From assembly GCF_010119225.1 (NCBI RefSeq), contig NZ_WNKF01000016.1, positions 51,863-115,862 on the forward strand: a DNA stretch of 64,000 bases, written 5' to 3'. Position numbers and translations under genes: made by a program. This DNA is from Cyclobacterium roseum (lineage in GTDB: Bacteria > Bacteroidota > Bacteroidia > Cytophagales > Cyclobacteriaceae). Under the pieces are notes generated by a model. That model saw nothing but the letters and a program-made list of their open reading frames with translations, made no database searches and was not told the origin of the DNA. The first letter of the stretch is position 1; the number at the start of each line of letters is the position of its first letter. Of this stretch, positions 51,003 through 59,831 are shown piece by piece.

Positions 51003-53300
51003 TTACATTGCAATGGGAGCTGCTAAACAGGCATTGGGAATGTTAAATGCGTTTACCAGCGGAACCGCATCCTTCCGTATTTCCCAGCACAATTGATTGA
51101 CCATTTTTCGGATCGCTTTGGTTTTTACGCCTTCCATATATCCCTGTTCCAGGTACCAGCCTTTGTGGGTTTCCAACTGGTACAAAGCAAACAAATCACA
51201 TAATTTCTTCAGCACAGTCTTGATTTTTGGGTCCGGGGTTTGAGCGGTTTTGGCTATAAATTTCTCCAAAATTACCCGTTCGATGTAGGCTTGCCCCATA
51301 TTGACCAAGTGATGCTGGGATACGTTTACCGCATCAAAGGGATCCATCCCTTCATCCATCAGCCGCTTCAAGCGCTTTGCTCCGGAATCCAGAATGCTGT
51401 TTTCCCGGTATTCAAAAGCACTCAAATGAAACTCCGAATCCAACAGGTGATCTTCGTCTGTATTTCGGATGATCAGCGGGTTCTTTTCCGTAATGGATGT
51501 CTTCGTTTTGGAGGCTACGTAATTGATAATGGTAAACAGGTTCATGTTTTCAAACTGCTCTTTATAGGCACTCAAGCGGCTTTTGGCCACCAATTGCATG
51601 AGTACCGTATTATCCCCTTCGAAGGTGGTATAGACATCCGTGTCGTTTTTTAAGGCATCGATCCGGTTTTCGGATAAGTAGCCCTTACCCCCACAGGCTT
51701 CCCTGCATTCTTGTAAAGTGGCCGTATTTTGCCAGGTTACATAGGATTTCATTCCAGCCGCCAGGGCCTCTATTTCCTGCATTTCCTCCTCCTTCCGGTG
51801 AAGAAAGCGATCGGTAACGTATTCCATAGCGAAATGGCAGGCATAGGTTTTTGCCAGCAAGGGGATTAGCCTCCGCTGGTGCATGCGGTAGTTCAATATG
51901 GGGATCTCTTCCCCGCCTTCCGGGCCAAACTGCCGTCGGCGGTCTCCGTAGCGGATCGCAATGGTCAGTCCGGATTTGGAAGCGGCAAGAGCAGATCTCG
52001 GAATGCCTATTCTTCCCCCTACCAGGGTACCCAACATGGTAAAAAAGCGCTTGTTATCACTGGCAATGGGGCTTTGAAATTGCCCGTCTTCATCCACGGA
52101 CGAAAAGCGATCCAACATGTTTTCTTTTGGAATGACCACGTTTTCAAAAGCAATCAACCCATTGTCTACGCCATTCAGTCCCATCTTCCTGCCGCAGTCG
52201 GTAATTTTAATGCCTGGCAAGGTATTTCCTTCCTCGTCCCTCAACGGAACCACAAAGGTGCTGACCCCATAATCTTTTCCATCAATCAGCAGCTTGGCAA
52301 AAACGGTGGCCATTTTACCATGCATGGCGGCGTTTCCGATGTATTCTTTTCGGGCATCCTGATGGGGGGTGTGAATGGTAAAGGTTTGGTTTTGGTGATC
52401 ATAATTGGCAGTGGTCTCAATCCCTTTTACATTGGACCCGTGATTGGTTTCAGTCATGGCAAAGCAACCGGGGAGTTTCAGCGTTCCGATGGCTTTCAGG
52501 TATTTGTCATGATGCTTTTTGGTGCCCAATGACAGGATACTCATGCCCCAAAGGCCAAATTGCACACCAAATTTGATCACCATGCTCAGATCCCGGTAAC
52601 TCAGGGTTTCCATGACGGTGAAATAAGCCTCCATGTCGTCTTTACCTCCATGCTCCTCCGGGAATCCAATGGCTCCATAGCCTTTATCCGCCAGGAGCTG
52701 GCACCAAGAGAGCACCTGGTTACGATAGGTTTTTAGGTTATCAGGTTGGACATAATCAAAATTATCGGTAGCCAGGAAGGTCTTAAGTTCATCGATCAGG
52801 GGCTTTCTCTGCCCATCCAGGATTTTTGTGAGGGCGTTGACATCAAAGTCTACCTGGGTTTCGTAGCGAGTGGATATGTTGCTATGAGAGGACTTGAAAC
52901 TGAGTGCAGCAGATTTACCGACGATGCCCAACCGTTTTTCCAGGTCAGACAGTTCTTTTTCTGCCTGCTCTATGGGAAAGGTATAGGCAACTTCCGGCGC
53001 CTCCTTTTTCAATAATTCAATACCCAGGGAAGTCAGGTTGGGGTAGGTTTTGCTTTCATCTACGGCAGAAGTGATGGTTTCCCACCAAAAATCCATTTCG
53101 CGGCGTTGTGGTGGCGATTCCGGACTGAGTTTTTCCCGGAGGAATTTTTTATCTTCTTCGCTGAGCCAGTCAGCCTGATTTAAAAACGTTATAAATGCCT
53201 GGTTTTCCTGATCCTGGATCAGGGTTTCCGACCATACCAGGTAAAGGATAGGTAATAAAACCAGTCCTCCTGGTGTCGGTTGTTTCGGGGCTTGCTGCAT
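51003..53300 (-). CDS. acyl-CoA dehydrogenase/oxidase family flavoprotein
   Basis: 765 residues, longer than typical 380-600-residue dehydrogenases. Residues 1-150 are an extra N-terminal helical part. The FAD-binding core has GYGAIGFPEEHGGKD, PGCFAMTETNHGSNVKG, and the acyl-CoA oxidase-like EACGGKGYLSENRI, then TTFEGDNTVLMQLVAKSRL. A long C-terminal helical domain follows. It performs the first oxidation of fatty acyl-CoA beta-oxidation. It ends 8 bp before the SLC13 gene on the same strand. Confidence 0.9.
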   Translation of the reverse strand: MQQAPKQPTPGGLVLLPILYLVWSETLIQDQENQAFITFLNQADWLSEEDKKFLREKLSPESPPQRREMDFWWETITSAVDESKTYPNLTSLGIELLKKEAPEVAYTFPIEQAEKELSDLEKRLGIVGKSAALSFKSSHSNISTRYETQVDFDVNALTKILDGQRKPLIDELKTFLATDNFDYVQPDNLKTYRNQVLSWCQLLADKGYGAIGFPEEHGGKDDMEAYFTVMETLSYRDLSMVIKFGVQFGLWGMSILSLGTKKHHDKYLKAIGTLKLPGCFAMTETNHGSNVKGIETTANYDHQNQTFTIHTPHQDARKEYIGNAAMHGKMATVFAKLLIDGKDYGVSTFVVPLRDEEGNTLPGIKITDCGRKMGLNGVDNGLIAFENVVIPKENMLDRFSSVDEDGQFQSPIASDNKRFFTMLGTLVGGRIGIPRSALAASKSGLTIAIRYGDRRRQFGPEGGEEIPILNYRMHQRRLIPLLAKTYACHFAMEYVTDRFLHRKEEEMQEIEALAAGMKSYVTWQNTATLQECREACGGKGYLSENRIDALKNDTDVYTTFEGDNTVLMQLVAKSRLSAYKEQFENMNLFTIINYVASKTKTSITEKNPLIIRNTDEDHLLDSEFHLSAFEYRENSILDSGAKRLKRLMDEGMDPFDAVNVSQHHLVNMGQAYIERVILEKFIAKTAQTPDPKIKTVLKKLCDLFALYQLETHKGWYLEQGYMEGVKTKAIRKMVNQLCWEIRKDAVPLVNAFNIPNACLAAPIAM

Positions 53301-53426
53301 GGCGATAAATTTGGTTTTCTCTTAACAATTAAAAAGATAAGAAAAATATTCCAACCTACGCCTGCTTGCTCGTGAAACTTGAATTTTCTTAGAAGAAGGA
53401 AATGATTTCAAGTCAGTAGGAGCCCC

Positions 53427-54857
53427 TTAGTCTATTTTATCCCACTCTTCTGTATTATCAATATTCAGGGTATCCGAATTAAAGGTAGGATCCAATCCTT
53501 TTTTCCGTTGCTCCACGTAATCCCGCAAGGCATCCATGGCCGGTTTCCGCAATAGAAAAATGGCGATGATGTTTAACCAGGCCATCATACCTACCCCGAT
53601 ATCGCCCAGGGTCCAGGCCAGCGCGGCCGTTCGGATGGTGCCGTAGAAGGTGGCAATCAAAATCAATGCCCTCAATAAAAACAAGGGCCATTTACGGTTT
53701 TCGTCCCCCTGAAGGAAACTCAAGTTGGTCTCCGCAATGTAGTAGTAGGCCATGATGGTGGTAAAGGCAAAAAACATCAGGGAAATAGCGATAAATCCAG
53801 GGCCCATATTGGGAAAATGTTCGCTGATGGCAAACTGCGTGAATTCCGGTCCTATGGGTACACCAGGTAAGTTTTCGATGATAAAACCACCTTCCGGGTT
53901 GATAACATTATATTGGCCGGTAAAAAGAATCATAAATGCAGTGGCCGTACAGATAAATAAAGTATCCACATACACCGAAAAAGCCTGTACCAAACCCTGC
54001 TTGACGGGGTGACTCACTTCTGCAGCAGCAGCGGCATGCGGAGCAGTTCCCTGACCAGCCTCGTTGCTGTAGATTCCTCTTTTGATTCCCCAGGAAATGG
54101 CCATTCCGAAAATTCCTCCGAAGGTAGCGTCCATATTGAAAGCAGAACTAACAATTAATTTGATAACTCCGGGAATCTCGCTGATATTTAGTATCATAAT
54201 GATAACGGCCATAAGAATATAGGCAGCTGCCATAAAAGGAACCACAATTTGAGCTACCTTACCGATTCTTTTTACGCCGCCAAAGATGATCAATGCCAGA
54301 AAAAAACAAATCACCAAACCGGTAATCCAGGTGGGTATCTGAAACGCATTTTCCACGCTGAGGGCGATGCTATTGCTTTGCACGCCGGGTAAAAAGAACG
54401 CGGTGCTCAGGATGGTAGCAAAGGCGAACAATACTGCATACCACCTGATTCCCAATCCTTTTTGTATGTAGAAGGCAGGTCCACCCCGGTATTGGCCCCC
54501 TTTGATTTCCTTAAACATTTGACCAAGCGTGGCTTCAATAAAAGCGGATGCACTGCCCAGAAAGGCAATGATCCACATCCAGAAGATTGCTCCCGGCCCA
54601 CCCATCGCAATGGCGGTAGCCACGCCTGCAATATTTCCAGTACCCACGCGCCCGGAGATTGCGATCGCAAACGCCTGAAAAGAAGTAACCCCTTTATCGG
54701 AAGATTCTCCACCGAAAAGAAGTTTGATCATTTCACGGAAGTATCGTATTTGGAGAAATTTGGTGATGATGGAAAAATAAATCCCTGCACCTAAACAAAG
54801 GACAATCAAGGCATTACTCCAAATAATATCATTGATGGCGTAAATAATAGATTCCAT
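53427..54857 (-). CDS. alanine/glycine:cation symporter (AGCS family)
   Basis: 477 residues from ATG 54857 (MESIIYAINDIIW); an upstream TTG at 54902 would add 14 hydrophilic residues and is less likely. Ten to eleven membrane segments. AGCS signatures: SGRVGTGNIAGVATAIAMGG, YSNEAGQGTAPHAAAAAEV and GLVQAFSVYVDTLFICTATA. Takes up alanine or glycine with Na+ or H+. Monocistronic. Confidence 0.92.
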   Translation of the reverse strand: MESIIYAINDIIWSNALIVLCLGAGIYFSIITKFLQIRYFREMIKLLFGGESSDKGVTSFQAFAIAISGRVGTGNIAGVATAIAMGGPGAIFWMWIIAFLGSASAFIEATLGQMFKEIKGGQYRGGPAFYIQKGLGIRWYAVLFAFATILSTAFFLPGVQSNSIALSVENAFQIPTWITGLVICFFLALIIFGGVKRIGKVAQIVVPFMAAAYILMAVIIMILNISEIPGVIKLIVSSAFNMDATFGGIFGMAISWGIKRGIYSNEAGQGTAPHAAAAAEVSHPVKQGLVQAFSVYVDTLFICTATAFMILFTGQYNVINPEGGFIIENLPGVPIGPEFTQFAISEHFPNMGPGFIAISLMFFAFTTIMAYYYIAETNLSFLQGDENRKWPLFLLRALILIATFYGTIRTAALAWTLGDIGVGMMAWLNIIAIFLLRKPAMDALRDYVEQRKKGLDPTFNSDTLNIDNTEEWDKID

Positions 54858-55116
54858 AGAATAGAAAAGGTTGGCTTCAGTCGATTGGTGTACTGACCAC
54901 AAAGAAAGCCAAAATATGTTTACAATTGATTTTGACGTTAAAAATTATCTGATTTTACCCATAAAATCTTATTTTGGTTAAAAAAGTGTACGATTTGAAT
55001 CCAGTTTCTTTCTGCGGCAGGAAATGCGTTGAAAAGGGTAGGCCATAATAGAACAGTTTTTTACACGTCATTCGGGCAATGGCAAATAGGGCAGGGATGG
55101 TATTCCGTAAATTCCT

Positions 55117-55136
55117 TACATTTGTGCCGAAAGGCA
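55117..55136 (+). promoter_or_regulatory. probable -7 box and leader hairpin of cvfB
   Basis: TACATTTG at 55117-55124 matches TAnnTTTG; no clear -33 box is seen. GTGCC-GAAA-GGCAC at 55123-55136 forms a small tetraloop hairpin 30 bp before ATG 55167. Confidence 0.4.
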
Positions 55137-55166
55137 CGAAGAGAGCCAAATGAAACCGAATACCCC

Positions 55167-55994
55167 ATGAAAGAATTAGGATTGATCAGTACCCTGAGCA
55201 TAAACCGGTTTACCGATAATGGTGCTTATTTGCAGCTAAGTGATACGGGTGAAGTGTTGATTCCCAAGCGCTATTTGAAAGGGGATGAAAAAGAAGGGGA
55301 TTTGTTGGAGGTTTTCGTCTATACCGATAGCGAAGATCGACCCGTAGCCGTAACTGATCGACCGGTAGCTTTGCTGGACGAGTTTGCGATGATGGAAGTT
55401 AAAGATGTAACGCCCATCGGAGCTTTTTTAGATTGGGGATTGGAAAAGGATCTCTTTGTTCCTAATTCTGAAATGCGCCAAAAGGTTGACAAAGGAGATC
55501 AGGTGTTGACCATCGTTTGCCTGGATCACCGAACCAACCGGCTGATAGGAGTCACTAAATACGAAGATTTTATACTGGCAGACACCAGCTTATTTCAGGA
55601 GGGCCAGGAGGTACAGGCGTTGGTGTTTGACCGGACGGACCTGGGGTTTAAAGTATTAATAGCTGGTTTTTACGAAGGGCTGATGTATGAAAATGAAGTC
55701 TTTCAGCACTTGGAAATCGGGCAAACCGTCACGGCCTTCATAAAGAAGATCCGGGAAGATAACAAAATGGACGTGCAATTGACCCCCATTGGCCGGCAGA
55801 AGTACGAAGATGGGGCCGATTTTATTCTTGCCAAAGTTAAGGAAACCGGTTTTTTGCCGCTTTCGGATAAATCCGAGCCCGATCGCATTCGGGAGCATCT
55901 GGGAATGAGTAAAAAACAGTTTAAGCAGTGCATCGGGCAGCTCTATAAAAAGAAAAAAATTGTTATTAGGGAAGATGGAATTCACTTACCCTGA
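55167..55994 (+). CDS. CvfB-like S1-domain RNA-binding protein
   Basis: 275 residues from ATG 55167 (MKELGLISTLSINRFTDNGAYL); earlier in-frame starts precede the -7 box. Three S1-type OB folds followed by a winged helix (IREHLGMSKKQFKQCIGQLYKKKKIVI), the layout of CvfB/YitL. Motifs DVTPIGAFLDWGLEKDLFVP and KVLIAGFYEGLMYENEVF are characteristic. Binds RNA and affects expression post-transcriptionally in Gram-positives. Monocistronic. Confidence 0.9.
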   Translation: MKELGLISTLSINRFTDNGAYLQLSDTGEVLIPKRYLKGDEKEGDLLEVFVYTDSEDRPVAVTDRPVALLDEFAMMEVKDVTPIGAFLDWGLEKDLFVPNSEMRQKVDKGDQVLTIVCLDHRTNRLIGVTKYEDFILADTSLFQEGQEVQALVFDRTDLGFKVLIAGFYEGLMYENEVFQHLEIGQTVTAFIKKIREDNKMDVQLTPIGRQKYEDGADFILAKVKETGFLPLSDKSEPDRIREHLGMSKKQFKQCIGQLYKKKKIVIREDGIHLP

Positions 55995-56164
55995 GAGGAG
56001 CAGGTAGCTATTTTTCGGCAATCCTTTCGTTGATTCACCTATTTTCACAGAAAATCCGTTATTTTTACCCCTTGTCTGTGATAACCGATCTTGGTAGATC
56101 AGCAGGAAAGTATAGGTTCCTTGTAAAGGATTCAAAATTAACGTTCATTTGAGTAACACATACT

Positions 56165-57088
56165 ATGGATAAGAAAACCGAAAACTTTTTAGGTATAGAT
56201 GTGGGAGGTACCCATGTAAAAATTGGCCTGGTCAATACCAAAGGCCAAATCCTTCAGTTTGCCAAGGAACCAACAGCTTCGCTTCGGAGTCACGAACTGG
56301 GCTTTAATCTCGCCTTTGTAGACGTGGTGGGGAACTACCTCCGCCAATTTCCGGAGGTCCGGCATGTTGGCATCGGCCTGCCTGGCTTGGTAAGTAAAGA
56401 TCGGACCACCACGCTGGAAATCCCCGCCATCTCTGAGTTGAATGGGTTTGATTTGAAAAATGCGCTGCTTGATAAGTACCCGGATATTATTTTTCATCTG
56501 GAAAACGATGCCAGTGCGGCTGCGGTAGGCGAATTGCATTTTGGCACGGGGAATACGCCTCAAAACTATCTTTTTATTACGCTGGGGACAGGTATCGGAA
56601 GTGCTTTGATTCTGGATGGAGCCGTTTTTAAAGGGGTCAGAGGAAATGCCATGGAAATGGGACACATGCTATCCCGGGGAAATAGTCGCCTCGAACCCCT
56701 GATAGGTCGAAACGGGATTCTGAAAATCGCCGGTAGCTTGCTGGAAAAATACCCGGAGGAAGCTGGTAAACTGGCTTCTCAGGAACTGGGCATGCACGTA
56801 TTGGTAAGTGCTTCGTCCGAGGGAAATCCAATTGCCCTAAAAACCTTTGCCGAAGTTGGAGAAATTCTAGGGGAAGCCATTGTATCGACCATACGCATCC
56901 TGGATGTGAACGAAATTTACTTTGGAGGGGGGATTTCTGCCGCCTTGTCCTACATCATGCCCTCCATGGATAAAACGATCCATCAATACCTAAGTCCCTA
57001 TTACCTATCTGATATTAAGATGCAACGGGCCACGTTGGAAAACGATGCAGGGACACTGGGGGCTGCTGCCCTCTGTTTTATGGATTAA
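56165..57088 (+). CDS. ROK family kinase lacking the zinc motif
   Basis: 307 residues. Phosphate-binding loop LGIDVGGTHVKIG, then GIGLPGLV, the catalytic region ENDASAAAVGE and GTGIGSALILDG are all present. In place of the ROK zinc motif (CxCGxxGCxE) after GH it has MGHMLSRGNSRLEPLIGRNG without cysteines. It is probably a sugar kinase related to polyphosphate/ATP glucokinases of Bacteroidota. Its stop overlaps the end of the convergent lipoprotein gene by 11 bp. Confidence 0.88.
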   Translation: MDKKTENFLGIDVGGTHVKIGLVNTKGQILQFAKEPTASLRSHELGFNLAFVDVVGNYLRQFPEVRHVGIGLPGLVSKDRTTTLEIPAISELNGFDLKNALLDKYPDIIFHLENDASAAAVGELHFGTGNTPQNYLFITLGTGIGSALILDGAVFKGVRGNAMEMGHMLSRGNSRLEPLIGRNGILKIAGSLLEKYPEEAGKLASQELGMHVLVSASSEGNPIALKTFAEVGEILGEAIVSTIRILDVNEIYFGGGISAALSYIMPSMDKTIHQYLSPYYLSDIKMQRATLENDAGTLGAAALCFMD

Positions 57089-57467
57089 GACGCGTAATGG
57101 TTACTTCACTGACCTTACTGATCGCATTCAATCGAAAAAGAACCTTTAGCGGTTCTTTTTCTTGTTTTCCCTCGCAGTTATCGGAAGGTTCCAGAAAGTA
57201 AATGAAGAAACTCTGGCTTTTATCGATCAGTTCCACCCGGTCGGGCCTACCAAACGTCTTAATAATTTCCTGGTTGTAACTGGCTAAAAAACTGTTTTTA
57301 ATCGAACGCAATTCTTCCACATCCTGGATGCGCAGCCCGAGGCATCCGTTCCGGTCTTTTTTCCAATTTGACATATTCATGGTGCCGGTATCTAGTTTTC
57401 CGGTACAGGAAAGCAGGGAAAACAATAAAAAGATAGAAAAAAGGACGTTGAGAAATTTATGTTGCAT
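57078..57467 (-). CDS. hypothetical lipoprotein
   Basis: 129 residues from ATG 57467; a longer frame to 57554 adds a hydrophilic leader before the signal and is rejected. The signal MQHKFLNVLFSIFLLFSLLSC ends in a lipobox. The mature part (DVEELRSIKNSFLASYNQEI, FGRPDRVELIDKSQSFFIYF, EPSDNCEG) resembles small outer-membrane-associated lipoproteins with an SmpA/OmlA-like TFGxP motif. Function unknown. Confidence 0.72.
   Translation of the reverse strand: MQHKFLNVLFSIFLLFSLLSCTGKLDTGTMNMSNWKKDRNGCLGLRIQDVEELRSIKNSFLASYNQEIIKTFGRPDRVELIDKSQSFFIYFLEPSDNCEGKQEKEPLKVLFRLNAISKVSEVTITRLNP
57134..57170 (+). terminator. probable terminator of the ROK gene, inside the opposing CDS
   Basis: Perfect 11-bp stem GAAAAAGAACC (57134-57144) / GGTTCTTTTTC (57151-57161) with a 6-nt loop, followed by TTGTTTT. 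It lies 46 bp after the ROK stop and within the coding region of the convergent lipoprotein. Confidence 0.55.
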
Positions 57468-57563
57468 GTATAGGAGTGTGGACGATCGTTTTTTGAAACC
57501 CAAATTTACCGCGAATGTTTGATTTTGCCCCGGGATTCGGGTACTAATTCCCATTTTCTATTT

Positions 57564-59819
57564 TTACTTCACGGCAATGGGCTGGTGGGGGCTGAGTGAG
57601 TAGGTTTTGCCGTTGTAATTCATTTCCACGGCCCGGTCCGATTCAGCCCGTTTGATGGCCCCGTTTTCCAGTTGGAATACGAAGAAGCAACTTTGATTAA
57701 AGGAGACCTCTGCCTCATCGTCACCATCCAAATCCATTGATTTCCCTTCGCCTCCGGCAATTTCCTTTCCGATATAGAAATTTTCCCCAACCCTTGCAAA
57801 GGAAGTTTCAAATCCCCCGCTGGTCCATTGGAATTCCTCCTTTAACCGATCCGCCTCCATTTCTCCTGCTCTTTTGGGATAAACCAGCAGATCAACAGTT
57901 GCTTCGGGCGTTTCAAATCGGACAGGTTTCAGCCATCCGTAGGTACTTTGAATGGAGGCAGCCGTGGTATCCAGTTCCACGCTCTCATTAAGACTGATAA
58001 AGTACTGTCGATCTCCCAGGGTACTGTATCCGGTATGCGCCAGGTCAGCCGAAATGTTGGTTTGCAGCGACCTACCATCATTTTCCAACAAAGGAACGGT
58101 CAGGCCAAAGGGCAGCTCTTGAGCACTTTTCAACCGGGTAACCAATAAATCCGGTGTCAACACAAATTCCTGACTAAAAAATGGTCCCCCTCTTCCGGTA
58201 ACATAGCTGTAATGGATGGTGAATTTTACCAATAAGGGATGGACAAAATGAACCTCAGCTTCTCCCTGGTAGTTGGCAGGCAGATCCGCTATGCGTACCC
58301 AATGGCCTTTTTCCATCCATTCTGGCCCAAAGGAAATTCCCGATTGAGGCCGGTAATGATCCACCTTGTCCCCACTTCCAGTTACTAAATCAACGGTTTG
58401 CCCCCTTTCTAAATCGTGCTCTCCATCAGCAGGGCCAAGCCGTCCATCCCAGCCTTCTTTGATCATCCGAACCGTACCCAAGGGGGTCCAGCTTAAGCCA
58501 TATTTGGGTACACTGGCCCCGCGCAAATTAACCATTACCTGGAAGCCCCCGGCATTCGCAAAAAAGGCTCCAAATCGATCGTCCGTTTCAAAGGCATACC
58601 CACCTGTTTCTGTGGGGGCGGGTACCTCCTGTATTTGGGACTGTCGGGTAAGGTAGGCCTCGGCCAGGTGTTGCACGATCGCGCCGGTATAATTTCCCCA
58701 TTGACTGGCCGGTTGGTACCCAATACGCTCGCCGGGTTCAAAATGATTTTTTGTAATGAAAAACGACCCCATCCAGGGAGTATCTGTTCGCTGCCATCTC
58801 AATATGCTTTTAAAGGCCAGGTTAGCCGCCCGCCTGTATTGCCCCGCCAGCCGTTCATTTCCTTGCTTCCAGGCATCTTCGGCCATTGCTTCAAAAGCCA
58901 GTTGATAGAGTACATCATTAAAAATGTGGTTATCTGTCCTGCCATTGGGAGGGGCCTGCCCATCCGGAGCCTGCATAAAAAGGCTGGTACGGGTACCTCT
59001 CCTTACTGCTGAAAGCATCTCTCCTGAGGAGGGGCCATCATATTTTTCCATGGCCAGGCCAATCAGGTTTCCCCTTCCCACGGCTTCTACCGCCAGGGAC
59101 TGAGGATCGCTACTCCAATCCTGGTATAGGTTCCACCGGTCATTCACAATTCGAATACGCTGGCTGTACTGATTCCAGGCGGTTTCAATAAATTCGGTGG
59201 CATACTTTTTTTCGCTCAAGCCCTTCATCGCCCGACTCCATTCGCCCTTCATGGCATAGGTGCGCCAATTGTTGATACGGCCGTCGAAATTCTGCATGAC
59301 CTCGGCCAAAGGAGTTTCCATCCTCCTTTTCCACTCCTCATACAGCTCCTCCGGAATATGATTCTTGTAAAGGTCTAATCCATGAGTAAGCGGACTGATG
59401 AAAAATTCCCCGTGCTCATCCGGGATGGATTTCGTGCCTTTTGAAAAGTTCATCGTGCTGTGTTCCATGGCTTGTATTCCAGCTTCTTTTAGCTCCAATC
59501 CCACTCCGGCATCGAGCAAAACTCCTACGGCAAAGGCAAAATAGGGGGTAGCATACTGATGTTCCCGGTCCAGGTAGGGGTCAATTATGGCACCCACTTC
59601 ATTTTGCTGTCGGGCCATGACCTGGCAGGTAGCTGCGATTACTTCCAGCATTTCTGTTTTTTCCAATTGACTTTCTTCCCATCCAGGAGCTGTCAGTTGA
59701 AAAGGAAGGTGCTGGGGTTCTTGTGCAAGGCCCTGGTTTGGTGCCTGAAAACTTAGAAAGCTTAATAAAATGAGGCAAATTCGATTGAGAATAGGAAAAT
59801 GGAGCGATGGTATTATCAT
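57564..59819 (-). CDS. secreted alpha-toroid polysaccharide lyase/hydrolase-like protein
   Basis: 751 residues with a signal peptide (to about residue 32, NQGLAQ). An all-helical region (about 45-415) contains toroid-type repeats (IDPYLDREHQYATPYFAFAV, NDRWNLYQDWSSDPQSLAVE, ASQWGNYTGAIVQHLAEAYL). It is followed by a beta-rich region to the end, the architecture of several lyase and glycuronidase families. I cannot name the family or catalytic residues. It lies 12 bp downstream of the 1317-residue lyase gene and is surely co-transcribed, implying a shared acidic-polysaccharide substrate. Confidence 0.72.
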   Translation of the reverse strand: MIIPSLHFPILNRICLILLSFLSFQAPNQGLAQEPQHLPFQLTAPGWEESQLEKTEMLEVIAATCQVMARQQNEVGAIIDPYLDREHQYATPYFAFAVGVLLDAGVGLELKEAGIQAMEHSTMNFSKGTKSIPDEHGEFFISPLTHGLDLYKNHIPEELYEEWKRRMETPLAEVMQNFDGRINNWRTYAMKGEWSRAMKGLSEKKYATEFIETAWNQYSQRIRIVNDRWNLYQDWSSDPQSLAVEAVGRGNLIGLAMEKYDGPSSGEMLSAVRRGTRTSLFMQAPDGQAPPNGRTDNHIFNDVLYQLAFEAMAEDAWKQGNERLAGQYRRAANLAFKSILRWQRTDTPWMGSFFITKNHFEPGERIGYQPASQWGNYTGAIVQHLAEAYLTRQSQIQEVPAPTETGGYAFETDDRFGAFFANAGGFQVMVNLRGASVPKYGLSWTPLGTVRMIKEGWDGRLGPADGEHDLERGQTVDLVTGSGDKVDHYRPQSGISFGPEWMEKGHWVRIADLPANYQGEAEVHFVHPLLVKFTIHYSYVTGRGGPFFSQEFVLTPDLLVTRLKSAQELPFGLTVPLLENDGRSLQTNISADLAHTGYSTLGDRQYFISLNESVELDTTAASIQSTYGWLKPVRFETPEATVDLLVYPKRAGEMEADRLKEEFQWTSGGFETSFARVGENFYIGKEIAGGEGKSMDLDGDDEAEVSFNQSCFFVFQLENGAIKRAESDRAVEMNYNGKTYSLSPHQPIAVK

Positions 59820-59831
59820 GGTTTTTTTAGG

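Noticed and set aside
54858..54902. Upstream TTG start for the AGCS symporter
   Set aside because: It adds a hydrophilic leader unlike the family; ATG 54857 begins directly before the first membrane segment.
57468..57554. Longer N-terminus of the lipoprotein
   Set aside because: The lipobox signal begins at ATG 57467; the extension would bury it.
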